A DNA stretch of 28,495 nt, from the NCBI GenBank assembly GCA_038093975.1, contig JBBPTG010000291.1, positions 1 through 28,495 on the forward strand, read 5' to 3'. Position numbers and translations under genes: made by a program. The stretch comes from Chalciporus piperatus (lineage: Eukaryota > Basidiomycota > Agaricomycetes > Boletales > Boletaceae). Positions 7,209 through 16,713 of this stretch are shown here, piece after piece. The notes beneath the pieces were generated by a model, which was not told the origin of the DNA, searched no databases, and saw nothing but the letters and a program-made list of their open reading frames with translations. How positions within the stretch are numbered: position 1 is the stretch's first letter; each line of letters opens with the position of its first letter.

Positions 7209-10200
7209 TCATGGTCGGGGTCGATATAAATGATCGTTTGAAAAGGGGGGAAAGCGATCATCATGTCCGTTGCATACGCGAATGGCGTAAGCCTCAGAAC
7301 CTGGGACATCGCGCGCAGCCTCTCTTCGAACCTGAAACCCACTCCGCATCCACTCGCGTCGGGTGCGGAAAGCGCCAGATATGTCCCGCCTGATGTTGTT
7401 GAGGTGCTGAGTGAACCAAGTCTCGTTGTCCGGTGTCCACCGACCCACCCAACGGTCACTGCTGTAAAAAACGTGTGGTGGTGGCCATAGGGTGGAGCGC
7501 CGCAGAGAAGTTCCGATGAGAGCCGAGGATTCCTCGGGTGAAAAGGTGTCGTCATATAAGCCAGACGAAAGCGTTGCTGCAGATGATGGCCCGCTCAGAG
7601 TACGCACTACCAAATCATCATCCCCGGTAGACTCCGAGTAATGAATGGCGAGACGCCAGAGGAGGCCACCAGCCTGGAGGAAACTGCGAGCATTCGGACG
7701 CGCCAGGACACGAGAAAGATTGTTATGATAGATGGTGCGAAGATCGGGATCATGGTGATTCAGAAGAACAAGTGGTGGCGAGGCTGAACCGAGCAGAGAA
7801 GAGCGTGTTGATGAAAGAATTCGGAACGCAAATCCCCCTCCAAGCAGCAAGGGTGGGATACTCATCATTGGTTCACGGGGGTTTTGAAGCGCCCATAATC
7901 GTACAAAACACTCAGCTTGAGGCGAATACCGTAAGACAGCGGTCTCGGGGCAACTGACAGGGTGTCGGGTTACCAGGGGAGACGGGAGCCTGAGAAACTC
8001 TTGAGGGAATTGGCTTCTAAGCCATACCAAGGAGGGATCTTGTGGCTCAGCATCAGCGAGCTCACAAAAAGGACTAACAACAGGTGGAGAGGGTGAATCG
8101 GGCGGAGAGTCTCGATGTGCCGACGACGAGGCGCGAGCAGGGGACGGAACACGGGCATGGGACGGAAAGTCGTCAATATGTCCTAGCTCCTGAAGAGGAG
8201 CCATGACAGTGTCCTTCAAAAGTGTTAGGGAAATCCAGTTGAAAGAGAAAAGATATCGACTCACGGGGGATGGATCTCCAGCGGTGGACGGCAAGGGGTT
8301 GATAGAAAGATCAAAATCTAGCGGTTCCTGAAGAGGAGCCATGACGATGTCCTTCAAAAGTGTGGGAAATCCAGTTGAAAGAGAAGAGATATCGACTCAC
8401 GGGGGATGGATCGCCAGTGGTGGACGGCAAGTGGTTTATTGGAAGGTCAACATCTAGCGGCTCTTCAGGAGGACCCACGTCGCGCGGAGGGGAACGCGAG
8501 ACCGGGAGACGAGAAGTACCTCCATGCGAAGACGTATCCTAGAGTACAAATAAGGACGGGATCGACAAGACGAATCACTGAACATACAAGGTGACAGGGA
8601 GGCGATGAACGTCCACGGGAGGGCGAAGAGAGGTACCGAGAAAAGAACGGGTTGCTTTGTCGACGACGGTTATAGCGAACCTCGTTTCGGGGCACCAAGC
8701 TGAGAGGATAAGAATAACGGGGCAAACCTGACAATACAGCAGGAGGAGACCAGCGACGAGGAGAACGAGATCGGCGGGGAGGAGACCAGCGACGAGGAGA
8801 ACGAGATCGGCGGGGAGGAGACCAGCGACGAGGAGAACGAGATCGGCGGGGAGGAGACCGGCGACGAGGAGAACGAGACCGGCGACGAGGAGAACGAGAC
8901 CGGCGACGAGGAGAACGAGACCGGCGACGAGGAGACGGGCGACGAGGAAGAGTAGAAGCCGGTGGCTCGTCCTGTATCCCCCAGGGATCGGAGGACCCTG
9001 CAACATCCCCCCACTCCGGCTCATTCCATGTCCCCCAGGAAATAGGAGAGCTCGCAGGACGAGGGGGAGACGTCCCTCTGCTGGTAGAGGGCCCTGGCTC
9101 GGTCCGTACGCCACAGGAAGGAGGAAGAGCGCGCCGACGAGGCGGGTTGTGCACGGGGATGCTGGGAATCCACCCTGGCTCGTCTTCAAGCTGGGGAAAG
9201 TCATATGTCTTATTTTCTGGCACGATATTTGAGGGATCAAACTCCTGTGACGCCGATGATGTTCCTTGGTGCACGAACATTAGATCTGGGAGGGGCGCTG
9301 GATCCAACAACTCCTCATCCGAGAGTTCTGCGTCCAGGTCCAAGATATCGATGATGCCAGTTTCGAGCTTGTGCGTAATAACCTTGCCGAGGGAGGGGCC
9401 ATCGATCAAGTTCTTGAACCTGCGTTTCGACACCTCCTTGCATCTGTCGCCGTGTTTCAGATACCAACGTTTTGGTCCGGGCTGAACGCGGGTAGACTGA
9501 GGTTGAGCTTGACGAACTGCTCGTCGTGCCGCACATGCAGCAGCCTTTTCGGCCTTACGATGAGCGGACCCGGCACGACAAGAGGCCTCAAGTTCGCCAT
9601 CATAGTCACGCGCGTGAACGAGGGAATGTGGGTACGGGGTATCCTCACTGGTGCGGTAGACATAGTAAACTGGGACGCGATGTGTGATGTAAGTAATCAA
9701 CTCTTGCTCGGTGGTCGATTCCAATTGTAGGACGACCCCACGCAGGGGAGAAGAAGCCCAGGATACAATGTCCTCGACGGGCGAGGGACTGGTGGAGGCG
9801 GGGTAACGGCGCCAGCAAAATATGACGAGACCAATAACGTCGAGGATTTCCAGACCTACGCGGTGTATACCAGCTTCGACTTGGCCTAGAGAATCCCTTT
9901 TCCCCAAAAATTCGGAGAATGGGCGGGAGGGGAGGGAGAACGCGCGCTGAGAAAGCATGGGGAAATGTGTCTCGAGAGATGTACACAATTCATCGACTCT
10001 CCACATCGACTTAAGGACGGGGATAGAAGCTGCTTCGGTGATTTGGTATGGAGCCATGTTCGTGACCATTTTATATGCCTCGTAGGTGAACAAACGCTTG
10101 ACGATCCATTCAAAGTCCCGTGGTGGGTTTGCAACCACTCCAGGAATGTACGGCCTCCAAGGGTGAGCAGGATCAAGGTAGTCTGGGATTTCCGACCACT

Positions 10201-10417
10201 GTTTAAACATGTCGTCGCTGTGAATGGCGAGGCCATGCGAGGGATATGTACCGTCGAGCGAGACAGCGATCTCGTCTGTGCCCGAGAGATGGAAGTAGAT
10301 TGGCGACAGGTTGTGAGAGGTGCAGAGCTGTTGGAGTTGGGCAGGGGAGATCATGACGTGTAGAGCGATATAACGGACTAACAGATGTAGGGTGTTTAAG
10401 ACTTGTAAAGTGTGCAA
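7209..10417 (-). CDS. Large protein of unknown function with Arg-Ser repeat domain, five-exon... four-exon model
   Basis: Proposed exons, minus strand: 10417-8588, 8538-8401, 8351-8265, 8213-7209, all phase 0, with introns of 49, 49 and 51 nt (donors GTATGT, GTGAGT, GTGAGT; acceptors CTAG, GAAG, GAAG). This gives about 1,019 residues, or 998 if the in-frame ATG at 10354 (MISPAQLQQL) is used, which looks more natural than the hydrophobic leader before it. The N-terminal third has a DPAHPWRPYIPGVV motif and a later RVPVYYVYR motif. Both resemble a protein family of unknown function that I recall as strongly expanded in agaricomycetes. The middle has PGPKRWY and then an SR-like repeat block. The C-terminal third contains PPLLLGGGFAF and a WPPPHVF...WVGRW motif. 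A gene with the same general plan follows at 10725-12947. No enzyme motif was recognised. Confidence 0.7.
8205..8465 (-). repeat. Tandemly duplicated exon-intron unit in the SR-repeat gene
   Basis: A unit of about 136-138 bp is present as two near-identical copies (donors at 8400 and 8264, acceptors ending at 8352 and 8214), with a partial third exon start at 8213. Each copy carries exon sequence encoding MAPLQE and LPST.GDPSP and a complete 49 or 51-nt intron. Copies differ by a few substitutions and a 2-bp indel in the intron. All copies keep phase 0. Confidence 0.75.
8743..8950 (-). repeat. Coding minisatellite for an Arg-Ser (SR) domain
   Basis: Three 36-bp units are followed by about four 21-bp units on the coding (minus) strand. 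They encode alternating RSRSPRRWSPPR-type and RSRSPRR-type peptides, roughly residues 489-558 of the long model. Unit lengths are multiples of three, so copy changes keep frame. Confidence 0.85.
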
Positions 10418-10724
10418 GAAGAAAGCGAGCGCACGTCCGATTAAAACTCAGACAATGTACTGATCACTAATCTATAGAATTGGGTGGCATATAAAGTAAA
10501 ATTATTGGGAGCGCACCATAGAGAAGCGTTCGAAAACGAGGTAGGAATGAGCATCTACAGCCTGACATCATCGTATGGAGATCGCACAGTACAAATGTCA
10601 ACAGCGTCGCCTGGTATTTTTTTGCCTTCGCTGGCGCACAACACGACAAGGCGTTTCCTCCACGCGAAGAGTAGCATAGTTACACTGCCGAAACCATGCC
10701 AAGTCTGAAAGTGCAACAGTAATT
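10418..10724. other. Intergenic between the two large minus-strand genes
   Basis: No supported gene. It should contain the 3' end of the gene at 10725-12947 and the promoter of the gene starting near 10354-10417. Confidence 0.4.
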
Positions 10725-12947
10725 TTACATGGAGAGGAACAAATTTTCGATGGCACCCAAAGCAGGGTATCGAAGGAGAGGAGCAACAGCAACACCTACG
10801 ACCTGCATCACGCTCCGGCGGTAAAATATGGAGAGGCGACGACAATATTCCGTGAAACGCCATTGTCCCATGTCTGACATATCCTTCTCCCACTCGATGT
10901 CGTCATCTCCAGCATTGCGTGGCCACGTAGCAAGAAGAGAGCGAAAGCGTGTATACCAGGGGACGGCCTGCTTCCAATTTTGGGACAACTCCCATTTGGT
11001 GTCATGCCACGCGAATCCTGCCTTAGGAATGTCCAATGACGAACGAAACAAGTCTCGACGAGCGTTTAGGCGGGCATGACGATCATGAAGGGGTATGCTG
11101 TCTACATGCATGAGGAAGTCGTCCGTCTCCTCAAACTGTAGCTGGTGATTAAGGAGGGCAAGGTCGTAGATGACCAGGTTACAAAGGTCCTTGTTTTCAA
11201 AGTCCTTGAGCTCCAACCGACGTCCAGGGCTTAGAAGAGGCGACAAATCGTTGGAAACGGAATAGTAGGCAGTGGTGGGATCATCTTGCGCTCGTGCCAA
11301 CTCCTCTTCAGAGGATCCGAGGAGCATGGTACCCCCGTGACGCCAAAAGAAACGATGCTCGTAGTTAGACTGGGAAGGCCAACAGTTCCTTCTCCACCAC
11401 TGTCCTGACAGGATATCACGCCACATCTGAGTGTGGAGATGAAAGGGAGAAGGCTGGGAATTGTTACTCGTGGTGGCCACGAGCTGTGAGGAATGATTCT
11501 GGCGGTAGTGTTGGTAGCGCAAAATCCAGATGCGACGAATACAAATCCAGGTGAAGAACACCTTGGCGCGCTTGTCGTCGGTTTGCACGTTCGCCAACAA
11601 GTGGACGGGGGGAACGACGTATGTAAAGCGCGCACCATGAGATGGGACGGGAGAGTCAGGTGTCGTGTGTTCAGGAAGTCCATCGCCGGTCGCGTGAAAA
11701 TGCCAGATGTAATCCCAATCACATCCCCACGCAGGCCAGTTTTCACGAAGACTTTTGGTCTGTCGACGCCAGTCGCTTTCCTGCGTTTTGGGCTTTCGAG
11801 GCATCGATGACTGAGGAGCTGTAAAAGGGTAAGCAAACGGGGGAGAAACACCAAGGGGTGATTGATACTCACACTGAGCACGAAGAGAGACGGCATCTGC
11901 AAGAATACGTCTGTCAAAGGACTGCGTGTCCGAGCGAGAGGCGTAGCCGCGAGCAGCGCGCTCAAATGTGAGCAGATCAGAATGGTCGACATGAGGAGGA
12001 TAAAACATCAACGGTTTACTGTGCACCAGGTTGCCTCTGACGACGTCTCTGTTGCAACCGGTGACGTAGAAATCGGCCCACGTACGAAACTCGCACAGCG
12101 AGGTGAGCTCGGTGAGACGCACCCAGCGAGTGTCGGGTAGATTGGAAGGGAGCAAGCCGGTGAGGTAAAAGACGGGGATACCATCGGCAGACAGACGAGT
12201 GAAATCCGCCAAGGAAGTGACGTAGGCACCGCGGAAACATTGTCGGAGGGGTTGGCTCTCTTGTAAAGAGCGACCAGTGAGTCTGTTGCCCCAAATGAGG
12301 AATGCCTGGATCTCTGCAACCATGCGCTGAAGACCTCTGGTATACTCCACAGCGTCACGATACGACATCATATTATGCTGAATGATGAATAGTGTGTCCT
12401 CGGCGCGAGCAACGGCGATGAGAGGTGCTTTGTACGGGCCGGGAGCGACCGATTGCAGTAGGTCGTACAATCGCAGTACGCGCTGCCGATAGGAACAAAC
12501 CTCATTCTCCCAGACCAAAGTCACCGAGCGCTTGATGTACCCACGACGAGGAAGCTGTGGATAACGGTAAAATTCGCTGTCACGAAATATATGGCGAGAT
12601 ATGGCATGGGGAAGCTTAAAGTGCAAATGACCACCGACGAGAATGTGACCGAGGTAAGGATGCTCGGGATCATAAACTTGGGGAAGCAAGCTGATTTCAT
12701 GCGGACCCCAAGACCCATCGGCACGCGGAAACGGAACTTCGTCACGAGAAACTGGTCGAGGAATACAAGCAGCATTCTGGGATAGCACGACGGTGCCGTC
12801 AGACAAGGTGGACCATTTATCGAAGTCGATATTGCGGAAAGGAGCTAGATGACATCGTGTGAGCACGCAGATATAAGGAAAGTGATAAAACCGCACATGT
12901 GGACATGACGAAAATGAAACTAATGTTGTGATAGAAAGCAAGATCAA
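10725..12947 (-). CDS. Large protein of unknown function, similar in plan to its downstream neighbour
   Basis: Open frame with one clear intron at 11872-11819 (54 nt, donor GTGAGT, acceptor TTTTACAG). The intron is a multiple of three and has no stop, so the frame also reads through it. Exons would be 12947-11873 and 11818-10725. The first 35 or so residues are hydrophobic, and the sequence around 12930 could be an intron end, so the true start is uncertain. The N-terminal half has DPEHPYLGHI and, later, DGIPVFYLTG. These correspond in position to DPAHPWRPYI and HRVPVYYVY in the gene at 7209-10417, so the two look like distant paralogues. The C-terminal half is rich in Trp and Arg (for example QWWRRNCWPS). 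No catalytic motif was found. Confidence 0.65.
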   Translation of the reverse strand: MILLSITTLVSFSSCPHVRFYHFPYICVLTRCHLAPFRNIDFDKWSTLSDGTVVLSQNAACIPRPVSRDEVPFPRADGSWGPHEISLLPQVYDPEHPYLGHILVGGHLHFKLPHAISRHIFRDSEFYRYPQLPRRGYIKRSVTLVWENEVCSYRQRVLRLYDLLQSVAPGPYKAPLIAVARAEDTLFIIQHNMMSYRDAVEYTRGLQRMVAEIQAFLIWGNRLTGRSLQESQPLRQCFRGAYVTSLADFTRLSADGIPVFYLTGLLPSNLPDTRWVRLTELTSLCEFRTWADFYVTGCNRDVVRGNLVHSKPLMFYPPHVDHSDLLTFERAARGYASRSDTQSFDRRILADAVSLRAQCEYQSPLGVSPPFAYPFTAPQSSMPRKPKTQESDWRRQTKSLRENWPAWGCDWDYIWHFHATGDGLPEHTTPDSPVPSHGARFTYVVPPVHLLANVQTDDKRAKVFFTWICIRRIWILRYQHYRQNHSSQLVATTSNNSQPSPFHLHTQMWRDILSGQWWRRNCWPSQSNYEHRFFWRHGGTMLLGSSEEELARAQDDPTTAYYSVSNDLSPLLSPGRRLELKDFENKDLCNLVIYDLALLNHQLQFEETDDFLMHVDSIPLHDRHARLNARRDLFRSSLDIPKAGFAWHDTKWELSQNWKQAVPWYTRFRSLLATWPRNAGDDDIEWEKDMSDMGQWRFTEYCRRLSIFYRRSVMQVVGVAVAPLLRYPALGAIENLFLSM

Positions 12948-13048
12948 GAACTATGGCAGGGTGATTTTCAAGACGCTTACCAAATCAATACATCGTCTCC
13001 CACGCAAAAGGGAGGAGACACGAGTCCACGCAGAAAATATAGGTGTAA

Positions 13049-13450
13049 CGTAGTATAAGATATTACACGTCTAGAAAGAGAAAAAAGCCACGACGTTCAC
13101 ATCGTGCAAAAAGAGCGACGTCCACGCCGCATAACGAAATACAACGAAATGATAATAAACAAAGACGACGTCCACGTCATCTCAAGAGGAAGGGACTGAG
13201 GCGAGGCCGGGAAATCCAGGATGGGCCATGGAGCGATACGAGACCGTCCGGATGGACGAGAGGACTGACAGTCAGACTCGTCCATTGGATGAGGCCATTG
13301 AATTCCAGGCGGCGAGGACTTAAATAAAGAGAGAGAGAAAAGAAAAACCACCCAGAGACGAAAATGAAACCAAAAGAGCGAGGCGGCGACGATCCCCCTA
13401 TGCTCCCAACCTGTGACTGACACGAACACCGACGTGGATCACATCGATGA
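13049..13450 (+). repeat. Dispersed repeat R1, copy 1
   Basis: About 400 bp beginning TAGTATAAGATATTACACGT. It has three GACGT-centred motifs (13092, 13119, 13166), then GGAATCCAGG-like, GTCCATTGGATGAGGCC and GGCGGCGAGGAC segments. The same order is found at 14430-15035 (reverse complement) and 19245-20390. It is diverged from those copies (roughly 85% by eye) and so is older. Confidence 0.8.
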
Positions 13451-14223
13451 GGTTGGTGGTTGCCAAGTGTGGGGAGGCTGGGCAAACAAAAGTATGGAAA
13501 GCCGGACAACCGTGCTAGTCTGAATCAGCGTCACGTTCCATATTGGGCGGCAGGACTTCGTGCACCCCCAATCAGTGCGGTCACAGGGGTCTACAGCACC
13601 AGCCTGGATAATGATATGCACAGCCCACCCCGGCTCAAAGCCCCAAGCAACAGGATGAGGGCCTGTTTGAGATGCGGCAGTCTTATAGCTAAGTATTGCT
13701 AACCGAGTGCTAAACGAGTGCGCGCGAAGTCATTCGCGATCGAGCTCCCCCATCTCGTCGATTGAGATGATGATCGAGGGAGCTATCAATTGCCGACCAC
13801 GACATCGACAATGACTCTGGTTCGCGGCGCTTCGGATTCATACCGGTGGTGCTCTAGTAGGTTTCCCAATTCATCGACGACAACACACAGCCACCCACCT
13901 TCCTCATTTCCCTGTGAATCTACCCCCGTTCGTCCGCCGCCTCCACCACCACCACCAAGTGAACCATTACAACCCGCAGAGCCCGGATCCGGCGTGCCGG
14001 CATCCATTCTCAGCGAGCTTCCCAACCAACCTCACGAAACACGGGCATCGTTGGCGAGCCATGGCAGCAGCAGCAGCAGCAGATTCAACTCGAAAGCATG
14101 GATGCGATGATATGTGACGGCGGATTCGACAGTCTCGCCGGTGAACGTGGATTCGACTCTGATTGGTTGGTCCCGATCAACTGCTGAATTACTCGAGCAA
14201 AACTAATGGTCTCGTGTACCTCA
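13451..14223. other. No clear gene; Ser/Pro-rich frame and trinucleotide tracts
   Basis: A plus-strand frame at 13790-14110 (106 codons) is low-complexity, with Pro and Ser runs from CCACCACCACC (near 13942) and a CAG tract (14063-14082). It leads toward the helicase fragment at 14224 but is not joined to it by a convincing splice. It could be part of a shuffled pseudogene. No domain was recognised. Confidence 0.35.
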
Positions 14224-14396
14224 GGAATCCTCACGCCGATTTGCAAGCTCAGGATCGTGCTCACCGCATCGGACAGACCAAGGCCGTCCATATCCTCCGT
14301 TTCATCACCGAGAAGAGTGTCGAAGAGGGCATGTACGCCCGTGCACGGTTTAAGCTTGACATCGACGACGAAGTCATTCAAGCTGGTCGTTTGTTT
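14224..14396 (+). pseudogene. SNF2/Sth1-type chromatin remodeller fragment (helicase motif VI region)
   Basis: A single frame encodes [20 protein letters not shown], followed by [18 protein letters not shown] and a KLDIDD..IQAGR end. QDRAHRIGQ is the signature of motif VI in SNF2-family ATPases, and the residues after it match the SNF2/STH1/BRM subfamily best. Only about 58 residues remain. Similarity starts right after an AG that could be an old splice acceptor and stops at the Gly-Arg. The other helicase motifs and the bromodomain are absent, so this is a gene fragment. The R1 repeat begins about 30 bp downstream. Confidence 0.8.
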
Positions 14397-14429
14397 GTTT
14401 GGCGGCTCTTTGCTCAACCACCAACCTGT

Positions 14430-15035
14430 CCTCATCGAACCCTTCCCATCGTATGTGATCTATGTCGGCGTTCGTGTCAGTCGCAGGGTCAGATCACAGG
14501 GGGACCATAGTGTGTCGCAGCCGCCTTTCTGGTGGTTTCATTTTCGTCTCTGGGTGATCTTTTCTTTCTTTTCATTTAGGTCTCCCCCGCTTGGAATTGG
14601 CCTCATCCAATGGACGAGTCTGACTGTTAGTCTGCTCGTCCATCTGGACGGTCTCGAGTTGCTCCATTGCCCACCCTGGATTCCCCTGCCTCGCCTCATT
14701 CCCTTCCTCTTGAGGCGACGTGAACGTCGTCTTTGTTTATTGTTTCGTTGTATTTCGTTGCGCGACGTGGACGTCGCTCGTCTTGCACGATGTGAACGTC
14801 ATGTCATTTTTCTCTTTCTTAGACGTGTAATATCGTATACTACTTGATACATTTGAAAGCGAATCCCAACTTCCAAGTGGCCTTCTCCAATTTGAACTGA
14901 CCTCCGAGTCTGTCCGAACTTGACCGAACTTGACCGAACTTGACCGAACTTGACCGAACTTGACCGAACTTGGCCGAACTTGACCGAACCAAACTTTCAT
15001 GTATGACTTCACTGAAATTTTTGTCGTGCGTCTCT
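14430..15035 (-). repeat. Dispersed repeat R1, copy 2, with decamer array; inverted partner of 19245-19760
   Basis: Reverse complement of the R1 copy at 19245-19760, including the flanking CGAACTTGAC decamer array (14927-14987, about six units) and about 45 bp beyond it (CTTCACTGAA). The long GAACTGACCTCCGAGTC and TTCCAAGTGGCCTTCTCC segments match closely in both. The two copies face each other across about 4.2 kb. Confidence 0.85.
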
Positions 15036-15109
15036 TCAATTATTGTTGGCGGTTCTGGTTGAATACGTCAACGGCGACCTAAATGTTTTCTCGACGTGAT
15101 CAGGACCGT

Positions 15110-15425
15110 GACCAGTACCGTTCAGTCCACTCCCTTTTCGCGATTTCTGTCTCTGGGTGATTTCTTCAAATCTTTTAAATCTAGATCCTCGCCTTCTGGA
15201 GCTGGCCCCATCCTACGCACGAGCCTGACAGCTAGTCCTCTCGTTGCATCTGGCGGCTCTCGATATACCCTGTCTTATCCTGGATTACACTCGACCCACC
15301 CTGGTCTGTCTGTATTTCTCTAGGCAACCCGAACGTCGCCTTTTCTTTACTATCTTGTTATGCGGCGTGGACGTCATGCGTATCATCTGTGTGCTTTGTA
15401 TGCTTTACGGTGTACCTTCGCTGAA
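15110..15425 (-). repeat. Dispersed repeat R2, copy 2
   Basis: Reverse-complement orientation of the copy at 6085-6480. Shared segments include ATCCTCGCCTTCTGGAGCTG, the GCCTGACAGCTAGTCCTCTC block and CGAACGTCGCC. It is followed at 15511-15527 by a short decamer stretch. Confidence 0.7.
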
Positions 15426-15593
15426 GGCCGCGGTAAGCTCTTTTTCTCTCTCTCTCACCATGTTCCTCCCTCACGCTTTCGGCTGGGACACGCTTGCTGC
15501 TAGGCAACCTGGCCGAACTTGACCGAACCTCGGACCAAACCCCACCGAACCCCACCGAGCCTAGGTTATTGATCACGATTATGATCCATCGCA

Positions 15594-16713
15594 ATGCCCA
15601 AGGTAGGTCAAGTACTATTTATTCTAAACAATTATTTGGTTTATTGATCACCATCAGTCCCAAGCCTCCAGAAAAGAAGCTAACAAGCGGGCGTATGAGA
15701 AAAGGAAGCAACAATTCGACACGTCCGTGTTTTATTGATCGATTGGCATCGCTTACATTATCTTTAGAGATCCTCAGAAGTATGAAGACCACCGAAAGAG
15801 GAGGGCACTGATCCAGGCTGCGTATCGTCAACGCCAAAAGGAGGCTTCCCGCCCTGTCGCCTCATCTGCTTCCGCTTATGCCCCCGACGCGTCTTCCAGT
15901 CCTTTTTCGTCATCTTCTGGGTCTGTTCGTCGTGTGGGATCTTCCCGGGATCTTGATCTCGTCTCCAGTGTCCGCGGTGTCCAGGTGCATGCATCGGCAG
16001 AGGCTATATCTTGGCCTGGTGGTCTCCAAACTGTCGCACCCACTCTCATTCGCGATGGTGAAAACTATCTCCAGTACGATGCCGACTACGTTCGCCTGGT
16101 AGCTTCCTACCCGCAAGCTGTCCCATACAGTCAGTACATAGATTTTTTTGGATATGTTGTCGTATCAAGGTCCCTCCGATCTGGTCAAGGCTATTCGCAA
16201 CTCTCTCTCTATCGACCATCCCGTTGTCATCCGCAATTTTGAGGATACCCGTGGTTTTACCTTTACAGGACATGACGTCCTCGGACACTTTGGTCTCTCT
16301 CCAAACATGTTGGTCGACATCCACGGTACGTCCACGCCCTTACTGGTTAAAGGCGAATTGACGAATCAGGTGCACCAACATGCATTCGAGACTCTCACTC
16401 AGATGCTTGTCGGTTTGCCTCGCTCGGATCCCGAACGCAGTAAGTCGATCCTCCGCTTTCGGTGCCATTTTTTTTGATCATCTCAGAACTTGGGAAACAC
16501 TTGGACCGGATTCAAACGTGCAAGCAGGGGTTGACCTTGTCAACTGCCTCCTCGCAACAGCGTTCCCCCCAAAATAAAAATAAAAATGAAATAAGCACAA
16601 CGTCCACGCCGCATATAGACGAGGGTGGGTTGAGTGAAATCCAGGATAAGGCAGGGCATATCGAGAGGCGCCCAGATGCAATGAGAGGACTAGCTGTAAT
16701 ACATATAACCTAG
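15594..16713 (+). pseudogene. JmjC/cupin-like protein, 5' part only, 3' end replaced by repeat
   Basis: Proposed exons: 15594-15602, 15658-15722, 15768-16129, 16170-16439 and 16487 onward. Donors are GTAGGT, GTCCGT, GTCAGT and GTAAGT, and all junction phases agree. The third intron would be only 40 nt and is the weakest. The N-terminus is basic and repetitive (KRAYEKRKQQFD, then DHRKRRALIQAAYRQRQ), which suggests nucleic-acid binding. Next comes DHPVVIRNFEDTRGF and FGLSPNMLVDIHG. This resembles the entry of the JmjC-like oxygenase domain in an agaricomycete family I recall. The HxD...H iron-binding core should follow but does not. From about 16570 the frame runs into repeat R2 sequence and stops at 16711-16713. 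Most likely a truncated, inactive copy; family assignment is moderate. Confidence 0.5.
16585..16700 (+). repeat. Dispersed repeat R2, partial copy 3
   Basis: Matches the GGAATCCAGGATAAGGCAGG, CATATCGAGAG and GATGCAACGAGAGGACTAGC segments of 6200-6285. It sits exactly between the broken JmjC-like gene and the convergent stop codon of the gene at 16710-18839. Confidence 0.7.

Noticed and set aside
8575..9240. Leu/Val-repeat frames antiparallel in phase to the SR domain (LVAGLVLL-type)
   Set aside because: Shifted reading of the SR-encoding minisatellite; the SR frame is longer and continues into conserved parts of the gene.
11231..11992. 253-codon minus-strand frame inside the large gene at 10725-12947
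   Set aside because: Shadow frame of the longer coding frame; no domain and no independent signals.
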